Positions 24,786 to 33,746 of a DNA stretch of 64,000 nucleotides are shown here, one piece after another. Positions within the stretch are counted from its first letter, which is position 1; each line of letters begins with the position of its first letter. Below the pieces are notes generated by a model. That model ran no database searches and was not told where the DNA came from. It saw nothing but the letters and a program-made list of their open reading frames with translations. Both the position numbers and the translations under genes were made by a program. Source of the DNA: FEN-1139 sp964396375 (GTDB taxonomy: Bacteria > Myxococcota_A > Polyangia > Polyangiales > Polyangiaceae); contig CAYNEY010000004.1 in NCBI GenBank assembly GCA_964396375.1, positions 103,203 through 167,202 on the forward strand, read 5' to 3'.

Positions 24786-26297
24786 GTGGCTTGGTGGCCG
24801 AACCAGCGTCAGAAGGGGAAGCAAGGGGCAGGGGCGGTCCCTCTCGGAACGAGGCGAGTGTCTCCGATTGGGCCCGCTCTTCTGCTCGCGCTGTTCGTCT
24901 TGGCGGTTCCCTGGCAGCTTCGGGCCCTCCTCGCCCGGGAGCACCATCGCCTGACCTGCGACGTCCTCGCCTCCATCTGTGAGCGGTTGGCGTTGATGCA
25001 CGGCAATGAAACCACAGCCCTCAGTCCGCGCGCCCAGCGGATTGGAATCCTTCGTCAGAGCCTGTGTGCGGTCCAATGCGGTCCTCTGCACCAAGGGGCC
25101 GAAATCGGAATATCTGCGGTGCCACCCTGTCGTTTCGACCTGGGCGCTGCGGTTGCTGCTTTCGACTACGAGGATGATCCCGACGTGCTAGCGAGCTCCC
25201 GGCGTTGTCTGACACTCACGGATCTGCGCCGATCGTTCGCCAACACGGCGCTCCAAGCCTTGATGGCGGACAGCCACTTCTGTCCCAAGAACCGGCCTGC
25301 ATTTGCCAATCTGCATGAGAGTGCGCTCGGACTTGCGGTCTTGGCGAGTCACGCTCCGACCGATCGAAACCTCTTGTTTCGAGCCGTGCTTCACGAGGCG
25401 AAGGCACTGCACATTCTCGAGGACGCCTTCGCCGCGGGGCACCTCTATGCGACTCTGCGCGACGATCTGGATCCCTTCGTCACCACCAGCATCCATGATG
25501 CCCACAACCGACGTTGGACACTCATGACCATCGAGCGCGTCGAGCCGGAGAGTCAGGCCGTTCTTCGCGAGAGTTGGCTGGCCCGCGGCGAGGGGTATCT
25601 TTACGATGTGGACAACCAGGTCCACCTACGCCATGCCAGCCTGGCGGTGGCGACGGCGCTCGCCGAGGTGCTTTGGGCCTACGTGGAGGGTACGCCGCCG
25701 ATCTTCCCAGGACGAACCGGGGACCTCATGCCCCTTTGTCCGGCGCCCGACCAGATGGATGCGCGTGACCATCATGCGGGAGAGCTTCGGGTGTCGGGGC
25801 AGGCCCTGGGTCAGCTCGCAGATGGCCGCGACACCGTGCGCAACACCATCATCTACAGTCTGGGAGTGGGCGTTGCACTGCCGCAGACCGAACATCTCAC
25901 GGTCTCCTTCGGGACCGCGCTCGATCTGTACGCGCGCCGCGGGCTCACCGCGACCCAACTCGAGGCTGGCATGAGTCATGACCATCGGTTTCGGGGTTGG
26001 CTTGGGCGAATCGGCGTCGAGACCTCGTTCGGTCCTTGGCTCCGGCTGTTCCGCGCTCATCTTGGGCTGGATACGCGCTTTGGCTGGGTGGTGAGTTCGA
26101 ACCACCATCTCACATGGAACGTGCCTGGGCCCGGCCATCTGGGACTGGATGGTGCCGACCTCATGCTCGGAGGTGAGCTTCTGCTCCATCGCTGGGCGGT
26201 TCGTCCACGGCTCTGCGTGGGGCTGCGGGAGTCCGGGCTCGGCAACGGGTGGGACACGATGGCAGGCGTGGGGCTCGGTGCCGCGTTGCGCTGGTGA
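24786..26297 (+). CDS. Predicted exported protein: zinc-phospholipase-C-like domain plus beta-barrel
   Basis: A 503-residue protein starting with GTG at 24786. A hydrophobic segment (about 29-45, ALLLALFVLAVPW) acts as signal or anchor. Residues 50-320 are helical and contain His/Asp clusters: REHHRLTCDV, ASHAPTDRN and ALHILEDAFAAGH. The last resembles the HxxxD...GH metal site of zinc-dependent phospholipase C/P1 nuclease folds. From about 350 the sequence switches to alternating beta strands (VSFGTALDLYARR, LGLDTRFGWVVSS, GLGAALRW), suggesting an outer-membrane barrel. The combination implies a surface-exposed or periplasmic metallo-hydrolase, but the enzyme class is inferred from motif only. 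Its stop abuts the ybaK stop tail to tail. Confidence 0.65.
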   Translation: MAWWPNQRQKGKQGAGAVPLGTRRVSPIGPALLLALFVLAVPWQLRALLAREHHRLTCDVLASICERLALMHGNETTALSPRAQRIGILRQSLCAVQCGPLHQGAEIGISAVPPCRFDLGAAVAAFDYEDDPDVLASSRRCLTLTDLRRSFANTALQALMADSHFCPKNRPAFANLHESALGLAVLASHAPTDRNLLFRAVLHEAKALHILEDAFAAGHLYATLRDDLDPFVTTSIHDAHNRRWTLMTIERVEPESQAVLRESWLARGEGYLYDVDNQVHLRHASLAVATALAEVLWAYVEGTPPIFPGRTGDLMPLCPAPDQMDARDHHAGELRVSGQALGQLADGRDTVRNTIIYSLGVGVALPQTEHLTVSFGTALDLYARRGLTATQLEAGMSHDHRFRGWLGRIGVETSFGPWLRLFRAHLGLDTRFGWVVSSNHHLTWNVPGPGHLGLDGADLMLGGELLLHRWAVRPRLCVGLRESGLGNGWDTMAGVGLGAALRW

Positions 26298-26777
26298 TCA
26301 CGCTTGGCGCGAGAGGCCCGTTACCGGAATTGCCCCGGTGACCTTCAGGTAGTCGGAGGGACGAATCAGGATCTGGGTACCGCGCACACCCGCCGAGACG
26401 CTCAGGGTCTCGAGCGACAGACAGAGGCTATCGATGAACGCGGCGAAGGGTTTCTTCGAGCCGAGCACCGTTACCCCGCCGCGAACGTAACCACACAAAC
26501 CTCGGAGTTCCTTCTCCGGTACCAGAGTCGCGCTGCGGGCGGTAAGGGCGCGCGCCAGGGTTTTCAGGCAAAGCTTCCGGCCTGCCGGGACGACCGCGAA
26601 GCCAAGTGCATGTTTGTCACTCTGGCACAGGAGCGTTTTGTAGACCGCTTCGAATGGAAGGCCCACCTTGAGAGCCACCGCCTCCGCCGACAAATCCTCC
26701 AGATCAACCGTGTAGGAGCGGGTATCGAAGTGGATCTGGGCCGCTTCCAGGATCCGCATGGCGTTGGTCTTGGTCAC
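26298..26777 (-). CDS. ybaK: Cys-tRNA(Pro)/Cys-tRNA(Cys) deacylase, YbaK/EbsC family
   Basis: A 159-residue editing deacylase. It has TKTNAMRILEAAQIHFDTRSY at the N-terminus and the conserved EAVYKTLLC, VVPAGRKLCLKTLARAL, GYVRGGVTVLGSKKPFA and SVSAGVRGTQI segments of the YbaK branch. It hydrolyses misacylated Cys-tRNA(Pro). The start is the GTG at 26775-26777, which overlaps the stop of the upstream propeller lipoprotein gene (GTGA), indicating translational coupling. The first six residues of a longer frame are excluded for that reason. Confidence 0.92.
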   Translation of the reverse strand: MTKTNAMRILEAAQIHFDTRSYTVDLEDLSAEAVALKVGLPFEAVYKTLLCQSDKHALGFAVVPAGRKLCLKTLARALTARSATLVPEKELRGLCGYVRGGVTVLGSKKPFAAFIDSLCLSLETLSVSAGVRGTQILIRPSDYLKVTGAIPVTGLSRQA

Positions 26778-27736
26778 CGCGCCTTGTCTTCCCAAGCGAA
26801 GTGGTACAAGCGGGCTCGCTTGTCGACACCTTCGGTCGTGAGCAAGAGGTCACCGTTAGGAAGGAACGTCATCCCCTCGGCTCTCGGAAAGTCTTTTGGA
26901 TCGAGCAGCTTTAGCGCCGTGACCCGTCCACTAGCGTCAAACGAGGCAAGGATGTGATCCGCCCCCGAGAGCACGAAGAGCTCGGAGGTGAAGGGGTGGA
27001 TGGAAATCGCCGACGGACGGAAGCGTGGGATGTCCTGCTTGGCCTTCTTCTTGCCGATCCCGCGGCTCCTGACGAAGGAGCGGAGCGCGTCCGTGGTTGG
27101 GGTTAATCGGGGAGCAGCGAGGAGCTGGGAGGTTGCGAGAGCGTACGCGAAGATGGGGCGGGCGTCTGAGTCTTCCTCGGTGGTGACACGGCTCTTCGGC
27201 GCCACCAGAAGCTGGCGCGTGCCTGGATCGAAAGTGAGCGCCTCGGACTCGATGGCGTGGATATCGAGGCGGGCGCTGGTGACCGAAGGGTTTGGTTTGG
27301 CATAATCCGCGATCCGAAACAGCGTGGCGTCGCTCCGCAACACATAGAGATCACGATCTGCCACCGTGAGATCTTCGTAGTCTCCCCGTTCGCTGAACTT
27401 GATGCGGTCACGAGTTTTGTCACCATCGAGCGACAGGAAGAATACGGAGCCACTCTCATCCTGCACACAGGCGAGTTCGTCCGATGAGATCGCAACGATG
27501 CCCGAGATCTCACGGAGCCGGTTCGACAGTTTGTGTTCGGCGCTCGGCTTCGAGAGGTTGTAGGCATCGAGTGCAGGCCCGACGCGAGCTTTTGGGGGGC
27601 TGTTTGATGCGGAAACGTTTTCCAAAGTGGGAGATGCGACTTTCCCGTGATCGGGGGGGGTCGGCTCACCGCGACGGCAACCCGCACCGAAAAGGAGAAC
27701 GAGGACGGCAAGGCCCGAAGGGAGCTGGCGAAGCAC
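26774..27736 (-). CDS. Beta-propeller lipoprotein, SdiA-regulated/phytase-like
   Basis: A 320-residue lipoprotein. It starts with GTG at 27736; the signal LAVLVLLFGAGC has lipobox FGAGC. The mature region contains the SdiA-regulated (YjiK-like) propeller hallmarks REISGIVAISSDELACVQDE, SGSVFFLSLDG, YEDLTVADRDLYVL, RPSAISIHPFTSELFVLSG and AEGMTFLPNGDLLLTTEG. The fold is related to beta-propeller phytases, but key calcium and phytate ligands were not verified. It is coupled to ybaK by a 4-nt overlap, though a functional link is not obvious. Confidence 0.8.
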   Translation of the reverse strand: MLRQLPSGLAVLVLLFGAGCRRGEPTPPDHGKVASPTLENVSASNSPPKARVGPALDAYNLSKPSAEHKLSNRLREISGIVAISSDELACVQDESGSVFFLSLDGDKTRDRIKFSERGDYEDLTVADRDLYVLRSDATLFRIADYAKPNPSVTSARLDIHAIESEALTFDPGTRQLLVAPKSRVTTEEDSDARPIFAYALATSQLLAAPRLTPTTDALRSFVRSRGIGKKKAKQDIPRFRPSAISIHPFTSELFVLSGADHILASFDASGRVTALKLLDPKDFPRAEGMTFLPNGDLLLTTEGVDKRARLYHFAWEDKAR

Positions 27737-27965
27737 CCCGTGACCATACCATGGGGGAGGCGACGGTCACGGCGGGAGGCAGGCCCCAATGTCCGGCGTC
27801 CCAGCTGATCACAGTAGGCCTATCCGGGAATTGTCGAATCGTGGCACGGCCGCTCGAAAGGCCGCGTTCGATCCCTTCGCGCCTACCGGAGGGAGGCTCC
27901 GAGCGTGACGCGCGTGGTCATCGCCACTCCCACCAGAGTTCCCATTTTTGCCTCGGAGCACATTC

Positions 27966-29736
27966 ATGACCCATCGTCAGCTTGGTTTCTTGCCCCTCAT
28001 CGTCACTCTGCCGGCGCTCCTGCTGGGAGTGACGACCGGGTGCGGTGATGTCGGAGACGGCACCGACTCGGTTGCGGCAACGGGCGGCAACAGCGCGGCG
28101 AGTAGTTCGGGCGGGGCGGGCCTCTCGATCGGTGGCTCGGGAATGGCGCAATCCGGAGCACCAGGCAGCGGGGGTGGCCCGGGAGCGGGAGGCTCGCTGG
28201 CCTCGGGTGGCGCCCCAGGCAGCGGTGGAGCACCAGGCAGCGGTGGCGGTCCCGGAGCGGGAGGCTTGCCGGCCTCGGGTGGTGCACCTGGCAACGGTGG
28301 AGCAGCAGCCATTGGAGGCGCCCCGGGGCTGGGGGGAATGCCTGGCAACGGTGGAGCTCCGGGCACCTCGAGCTGTGTTCCAGGAGTCGAATCCGGGGAT
28401 GCTTGTGATCCGCTGGTGGACATGGAGCTCTGCGTCCGCAGCACCCGAGAATGTACTTGTCAGCCGGCGGGGACGTGGAACTGCATCCCCACAGCCGGTC
28501 AAGGCGGAGCCCCTGGTCAAGGCGGAGCCCCTGGTCAAGGCGGAGCCCCTGGTCAAGGTGGAGCCCCTGGTCAAGGTGGAGCCCCTGGTCAAGGCGGAGC
28601 CCCTGGTCAAGGCGGAGCCCCTGGTCAAGGCGNNNNNNNNNNNNNNNNNNNNNNNNNNNNNNNNNNNNNNNNNNNNNNNNNNNNNNNNNNNNNNNNNNNN
28701 NNNNNNNNNNNNNNNNNNNNNNNNNNNNNNNNCCCCTGGTCAAGGCGGAGCCCCTGGTCAAGGCGGAGCCCCTGGTCAAGGTGGAGCGCCTGGTGAAGGT
28801 GGAGCCCCTGGTGAAGGTGGAGCCCCTGGTGAAGGTGGAGCCCCTGGTCAAGGCGGCGGCACGGGGTCGCATGCCCGGTTCATCGGCAACATCACCACCA
28901 ACGGTTCTGTTCGCAGCGATTTTGCTACCTACTGGAATCAGATCACCCCCGAGAATGAGGGCAAGTGGCAGTCGACCGAAGGCACGCGCGACCAGATGAA
29001 TTGGCGAGGGCTCGACGCGATTCACGACTACGCGAAGCAGCACGGCATTCTCTTCAAGCAGCACACCTTCGTGTGGGGAAGTCAGTATCCGGACTGGGTC
29101 GGTGGCATCTCCCAGAATGAGCAGCGCGAAGAGGTAGAAGAGTGGATCAGGCTCGCCTGCGAGCGCTATGGCGACGACATGGCCATCATCGACGTGGTCA
29201 ACGAACCTCCGCCGCACACCACTCCGCCGTTCACGGCCGCGCTCGGTGGCAGCGGAGCGAGTGGTTGGGATTGGATCGTGGAATCCTTCCACCTGGCGCG
29301 GCAGTACTGCCCGAACGCGATCCTGGTGCTCAACGATTACAACAACATCGAGTACGGTGATCAGGTCAACCACTTCGCCGACATCGCTCGCGCGGTCAAG
29401 GATGCCGGGGCGCCGATCGACGCGCTCGGGTGCCAGGCGCATGACGCGTACAAACTCGACACCAATGCCGTGAAGGGACATCTGGACACCTTGGCCGCGA
29501 TCGGTTTGCCGCTCTACATCACCGAGTACGACATCGGGTTGGCTGACGACAACCAGCAGCGTGACGTGATGGAGTCGCAGATGAACATGTACTGGAACCA
29601 CAGCAGCATCCGCGGGATCACGCTCTGGGGTTACATCGTGGATGCAACCTGGCGCGATAACACAGGCATCATGTACTCTGATGGTCGCATGCGGCCGGCC
29701 ATGACCTGGTTGGTCGATTTCATGAACTCACGATGA
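27966..29736 (+). CDS. GH10 endo-1,4-beta-xylanase lipoprotein with collagen-like linker (contains assembly gap)
   Basis: The signal MTHRQLGFLPLIVTLPALLL ends in a TGC lipobox. A Gly/Ala/Pro-rich spacer and a short Cys-rich segment (SCVPGVESGDACD...CTCQPAGTWNC) follow. Then come tandem GQGGAP hexapeptides broken by 100 N at 28633-28732, and finally a GH10 barrel from about 28890. The acid/base Glu is in DVVNEP (codon 29203-29205) and the nucleophile Glu in ITEYD (29524-29526). The two parts read in different frames as printed, but the repeat phase shows the missing length must be 3 plus a multiple of 18 bases, so one continuous frame is expected. It probably degrades xylan at the cell surface. 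Confidence 0.88.
28497..28857. repeat. 18-bp tandem repeats encoding GQGGAP/GEGGAP
   Basis: Units of GGTCAAGGCGGAGCCCCT, with minor variants (GGTGAAGGTGGAGCCCCT near the 3' end), flank the N gap. Because the unit is a multiple of three, all six frames stay open, generating spurious ORFs on both strands. Confidence 0.9.
28633..28732. other. Scaffold gap of 100 N inside the xylanase linker
   Basis: Exactly 100 N, the usual placeholder. The left edge ends ...AAGGCG and the right edge starts CCCCTGG; the repeat phase requires GAG plus whole 18-bp units to be missing. Copy number cannot be recovered from this assembly. Confidence 0.97.
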
Positions 29737-29746
29737 CTGCTTGGGT

Positions 29747-29766
29747 GTGGGGATGATGCTCCCCAC
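29747..29766 (+). terminator. Hairpin after the xylanase gene
   Basis: GTGGGGA (29747-29753) pairs with TCCCCAC (29760-29766) around a 6-base loop, ten bases after the xylanase stop. There is no adjacent T-run, but a T6 tract follows at 29802-29807 behind a short GGC/GCC stem. Confidence 0.45.
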
Positions 29767-29987
29767 TCGGGTGGCGCAGTGCTGTCGGAGGCCGGAAGCC
29801 GTTTTTTGAGAGACCTTCGGCCCCCGTCGCGCCTCGCGATTTCCCGACAATTTCGCCAGATTGTCAGTGGATCTAGACACTTCCGGCGGCCAATGGTACG
29901 AGCGAACGGCCTGCTAACCGTTCGCCTCGGTCAGTTGGCCTGTTTGATCGGCTTTCCACCTCCCACGGAATTCCTCCCGTGATTCCT

Positions 29988-30476
29988 ATGTCGATTCCAG
30001 ACCAGCTCCTCGCGTCCACGGCTTCGGTCCTGGCCTCCGGCGGCGTCACGATCGATTTCGATCGCACCGTCTGGATCCAGATGGTTCTGTTCACTGCCCT
30101 GATCCTGATCCTTACGCCCACGCTCTTCCGCCCACTGCTCCGCCTCTTCGATGAGCGCGAGCGGCGGACCGAGGGTGCACGGGCTGAAGCTCGGGCGATG
30201 CAGGAGCGGGCGGCGCAGGTGTTGGCGAAGTATGAAGCCGAGCTCGAGCAGGTGCAGCGGGTGGCGGCCGAAGAGCGAGAGCGGGTGCGTGCCGACACGC
30301 TGAAACTCGAGACCAAGATCATCGAGGAGGCGCAGCAGGCAACGAATCGCACCGTTGAGGAGGGGCGTCAGCGCATCGCGGTGGAGGTGAACAAGCTTCG
30401 AGCTCTGCTCGACGGGCGTTCTCAGGTCCTCGGCGAAGCGATCGTTGCCTCCGCGATCGGGAGGAAGGCGTCGTGA
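29988..30476 (+). CDS. atpF': ATP synthase F0 subunit b'-like
   Basis: A 162-residue b-type subunit. One transmembrane helix (about 26-48, VWIQMVLFTALILILTPTLF) is followed by a long charged helix (about 50-160, DERERRTEGARAEARAMQ...) forming the peripheral stalk. It precedes a second, longer b subunit, so the enzyme probably has a b/b' heterodimer. A GTG at 29979 would add three residues; neither start has a clear Shine-Dalgarno. The stop overlaps the next ATG by one base (TGATG). Confidence 0.88.
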   Translation: MSIPDQLLASTASVLASGGVTIDFDRTVWIQMVLFTALILILTPTLFRPLLRLFDERERRTEGARAEARAMQERAAQVLAKYEAELEQVQRVAAEERERVRADTLKLETKIIEEAQQATNRTVEEGRQRIAVEVNKLRALLDGRSQVLGEAIVASAIGRKAS

Positions 30477-31474
30477 TGGTCCCAAGACGGTTCACCCTTG
30501 CCCTGCTCGCTGTGCTTGCGGTTGGCCTGCTCTGTGACGGCGGGTTGGTGTCCGCTGCCCATGCCGAGGAGGCGAGCTCGCAAGTGCACGAGTCCACCAC
30601 ACAGGAGGCGGTCCCAGCGCGTCAGCGTCCGAAGAAGGCGCCGAAGCGTCGCGTTCTCGAGAAGACGGACGCACCCGTGGTGAATGCGGAGGCGACGGAA
30701 GCTCAGGCTTCGGGCGCGTCCGAGGATCTCAGTCGCCCTGAGCGAAAGCCGCGGCGCTCGAAGAAGGAGCGACGCGAACGAGCGGCCCCGAAACAGGTCG
30801 CGGCTGCGGCTGCGACGCCTGCCGACGCGCACCATCCGGCTGAAGGAAGCCATAGTTCGGCGGCGGGGCATGGTGCCGAGCATGTCCCTCATTTCTCGGA
30901 CATCAACTGGGCTACTGGTCTGCTCGGCGAGAGCGACACCAGCGAGCCCGGCCTCATGTTCCGCCCGAAGGGGATGCCCGCACCCTTTCTCGCCACCCTG
31001 CTGAACTGGGGTGTGCTGGTGGGGCTGATCGTTTGGGTTGGCAAGAAGCAGCTCCCGCTCGCGTTGAAGCGTCGTCGTGATCAAATCGTGGAAGGGATGG
31101 AAACCGCGGCTAAGATGAAGGCCGAGTCGGAGACCCGTCTCGCCGAATACGAGGCGAAGCTTGCCAATATCAGTCAAGAGATCGAACGGGTGCGCGCCGA
31201 GATGACGCGTGCCGCGGAGCTCGAGCGCGAGCGCATCCTGAAGGAGGCGGTTGAACGCCGCGCGCGTATGGAGCGTGACGCGCGTCGCTTGGTGGAGACC
31301 GAACTCGCAGCAGCTGGTGAAGAGCTGCGGCGCGAGGTGGCAGCCCAGGCCCTCAAATGGGCCAAGATCCTGATTTCTCAGCAGGTTTCTCTTTCGACTC
31401 AACACCAGCTCTTCGACGAGGGCATCAGTGACCTGAAGAAGCTTCGGAGCGGTTCCTTGGGAGGTCAGGCATGA
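30476..31474 (+). CDS. atpF: ATP synthase F0 subunit b with long N-terminal extension
   Basis: 332 residues, about twice the usual b subunit. A signal-like segment (RRFTLALLAVLAVGLL) is followed by about 125 residues rich in Ala, Glu, Lys and Arg, then HGAEHVPHFSDINWATGLLG. The canonical b subunit follows: transmembrane helix FLATLLNWGVLVGLIVWVG (about 178-196) and the stalk helix to the C-terminus (KWAKILISQQVS). Similar extended b subunits are known in Deltaproteobacteria-type ATP synthases. It starts at the ATG overlapping the upstream stop and ends in ATGA overlap with atpH. Confidence 0.88.
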   Translation: MVPRRFTLALLAVLAVGLLCDGGLVSAAHAEEASSQVHESTTQEAVPARQRPKKAPKRRVLEKTDAPVVNAEATEAQASGASEDLSRPERKPRRSKKERRERAAPKQVAAAAATPADAHHPAEGSHSSAAGHGAEHVPHFSDINWATGLLGESDTSEPGLMFRPKGMPAPFLATLLNWGVLVGLIVWVGKKQLPLALKRRRDQIVEGMETAAKMKAESETRLAEYEAKLANISQEIERVRAEMTRAAELERERILKEAVERRARMERDARRLVETELAAAGEELRREVAAQALKWAKILISQQVSLSTQHQLFDEGISDLKKLRSGSLGGQA

Positions 31475-32022
31475 ACAGGTCCCCGGTTGCCGTCCGCTAT
31501 GCACGCGCGATCTTCGAGCTGGGTGTGGAGTCGGGAGACCTCAGCCCGTTGATCGAGCAGCTCCGACAGGTGTCGGAGTGTCTCGAGGAACACGCCGAGC
31601 TGCGCGGGTTGTTCAGCAATCCTCTGGTCGATCCGAGCGATCAGCAGAAGGTTGCCGAAGCCCTCGCGGTCCGGCTTGGTCTCTCGGGTTTGGCGCAGAA
31701 AACCCTGAGACTCCTCTCGACCCGGCGCAGGATGGGCGAGCTTGCTGCGATCATGCGCGAGTTGGTTTCGCTGTCCGATCAGCGGGCGGGGGTGATTCGC
31801 GCCAAAATCACCAGCGCCACCCCCCTGCTCCCGGAGCAAACGACCCAGCTCCGCGGCGAACTCGAGCGCTTGACGGGGAAGCGCGTTCTCGTCGACCAAG
31901 AGGTCGATCCGTCACTCTTGGGTGGTTGGATCGCTCGGGTTGCGGATCATGTGGTCGACACCAGCGTGCGGGGGCGCCTCGACGAACTCGAGCGGCGCCT
32001 CTTCGACTTGCCCAATGCTTGA
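31471..32022 (+). CDS. atpH: ATP synthase F1 delta subunit (OSCP)
   Basis: 183 residues. The N-terminal six-helix domain starts SPVAVRYARAIFELGVESGD and the C-terminal part has GVIRAKITSATPLLP, RLTGKRVLVDQEVDPSLLGGWIARV and the end RGRLDELERRL. It joins the peripheral stalk to the top of F1. Coupled to atpF by a 4-nt overlap and 49 bp upstream of atpA. Confidence 0.95.
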   Translation: MNRSPVAVRYARAIFELGVESGDLSPLIEQLRQVSECLEEHAELRGLFSNPLVDPSDQQKVAEALAVRLGLSGLAQKTLRLLSTRRRMGELAAIMRELVSLSDQRAGVIRAKITSATPLLPEQTTQLRGELERLTGKRVLVDQEVDPSLLGGWIARVADHVVDTSVRGRLDELERRLFDLPNA

Positions 32023-32071
32023 TCGGTATCGGAACGTCCCTTGACCAAATTGAAGGATTCGGAGAGCCACC

Positions 32072-33742
32072 ATGCAGCTTAGCGCCGACGAGATCTCTCA
32101 GATCATCAAGCAGCAAATCCAGAGCTTCGACAGGTCAGCTCTGCTCAGCGAAACAGGCACCGTGCTGACCAGTGGCGATGGGATAGCGCGTGTTCACGGG
32201 CTCTCCGGAGCCATGGCTGGTGAGTTGGTGGAGTTTCCGGGATCGGTGTTCGGCCTGGTGCTGAACCTCGAGCAAGACAACGTAGGCGTGGCGGTGCTGG
32301 GCGAGGTCACGGCGGTGATGGAGGGGGACACCGTGAAGCGTACCGGGCGCATCGCTGACGTGCCGGTGGGAGAGGCCGTCGTCGGCCGTGTCGTCAACGC
32401 CCTGGGGCAACCCATCGATGGCAAAGGTCCCATCGAGACCAAAGCCCGTCGACAGATCGAGCTCAAGGCTCCTGGCATCATCAGCCGCCAACCGGTCAAG
32501 GAGCCCTTGCAGACGGGCATCAAGCCGATTGATGCCATGATCCCGATCGGGCGTGGGCAACGCGAGCTCATCATCGGTGACCGACAAACCGGCAAGACCG
32601 CCATTGCGATTGACACCATCATCAACCAGAAGGGTAAGGGCGTTTACTGCTTTTACGTGGCGGTAGGACAGAAGGCCTCTACGGTCGCGCAAGTGGTGGA
32701 CAAGCTCACGGCCCACGGCGCGATGGAATACACGACCGTCGTGGTCGCGACGGCGGTCGAGAGCGCTCCACTCCAGTTCCTCGCGCCCTATGCAGGCGTG
32801 ACCATGGGCGAGTTCTTCCGCGACACCGGGCGGCACGCGCTCTGTATTTACGACGACCTTTCGAAGCAGGCCGTGGCGTACCGGCAGTTGTCACTGCTCT
32901 TGCGCCGGCCTCCAGGCCGCGAGGCTTACCCGGGAGATGTCTTCTATATTCACTCTCGCCTGCTGGAGCGCGCCGCGAAGATGGCTGAGCGCTGGTTTGT
33001 GGTGCGCTCTGGGACGACGGTGCCCGCCGGAGACGCCAACTTCCGTGGGGTGGATGGCCGCGTCTATCTTGGAAGCGAGGGGCATCACGTGGCAGAGGCT
33101 GAGCTTTCGAAGCTCGGCGCCGGTCACGAGTTGGTTCAGGATCCCCACTCGGGAGGCTCTCTCACTGCTCTGCCGATCATTGAGACGCAGGCGGGTGACG
33201 TCTCGGCCTACATCCCGACCAACGTCATCTCGATCACCGACGGTCAGATCTTCCTCGAGGGTGACCTCTTCTACTCGGGGGTGCGTCCCGCCATCAACGT
33301 TGGTATCTCGGTCAGCCGCGTCGGAGGCAACGCGCAGATCAAGGCCATGAAGAAGATCGCCGCATCCATGCGCATCGAGCTGGCGCAGTATCGCGAGATG
33401 GCGGCCTTCGCGCAGTTCGCGAGTGATCTGGACGCCGCGACGCGCGCGCAGCTGGAGCGTGGTGCGAGGCTCACCGAGCTTTTGAAGCAGGGGCAGTACG
33501 TGCCGCTTCCCGTGGAGAAGCAGGTGCTGCTGATCTACGCTGGTACCCGCGGTTTCGTGGACAAGTTGCCACTTACCTCGCTCCGCGACTATGAGACTGA
33601 ACTCTACCGCTTCGTCGAAGACAAACACGCGAGCTTGCTCTCGGATATCCGGGAGAAGAAGGAGCTCAGCGAGCAGATCGAGGGGCGTTTGAAGGCCGTG
33701 CTCACCGAGTTCACGGAGAAGTTCGTCGCCAGCCGGAACTAA
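32072..33742 (+). CDS. atpA: ATP synthase F1 alpha subunit with about 45-residue insertion
   Basis: 556 residues against about 505-510 in most bacteria. The P-loop GDRQTGKT is at 169-176. IVGRVVNALGQPIDGKG, LSKQAVAYRQLSLLLRRPPGREAYPGD and GSLTALPIIETQAGDVSAYIPTNVISITDGQIFLE are all canonical. Between LLERAAKM (304) and GGSLTALP (361) are about 55 residues where most homologues have about ten. The insert contains WFVVRSGTTVPAG, VDGRVYLGSEGHH and SKLGAGHELVQDPHSGG and looks folded. It is probably a lineage feature. The GAGAGCC site lies before the ATG. Confidence 0.97.
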   Translation: MQLSADEISQIIKQQIQSFDRSALLSETGTVLTSGDGIARVHGLSGAMAGELVEFPGSVFGLVLNLEQDNVGVAVLGEVTAVMEGDTVKRTGRIADVPVGEAVVGRVVNALGQPIDGKGPIETKARRQIELKAPGIISRQPVKEPLQTGIKPIDAMIPIGRGQRELIIGDRQTGKTAIAIDTIINQKGKGVYCFYVAVGQKASTVAQVVDKLTAHGAMEYTTVVVATAVESAPLQFLAPYAGVTMGEFFRDTGRHALCIYDDLSKQAVAYRQLSLLLRRPPGREAYPGDVFYIHSRLLERAAKMAERWFVVRSGTTVPAGDANFRGVDGRVYLGSEGHHVAEAELSKLGAGHELVQDPHSGGSLTALPIIETQAGDVSAYIPTNVISITDGQIFLEGDLFYSGVRPAINVGISVSRVGGNAQIKAMKKIAASMRIELAQYREMAAFAQFASDLDAATRAQLERGARLTELLKQGQYVPLPVEKQVLLIYAGTRGFVDKLPLTSLRDYETELYRFVEDKHASLLSDIREKKELSEQIEGRLKAVLTEFTEKFVASRN

Positions 33743-33746
33743 CACC

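Noticed and set aside
28003..29601. 532-residue minus-strand frame across the xylanase gene
   Set aside because: Produced by the 18-bp repeats and GC bias; it opposes a clear GH10 domain and has Arg/Leu/Gly shadow repeats.
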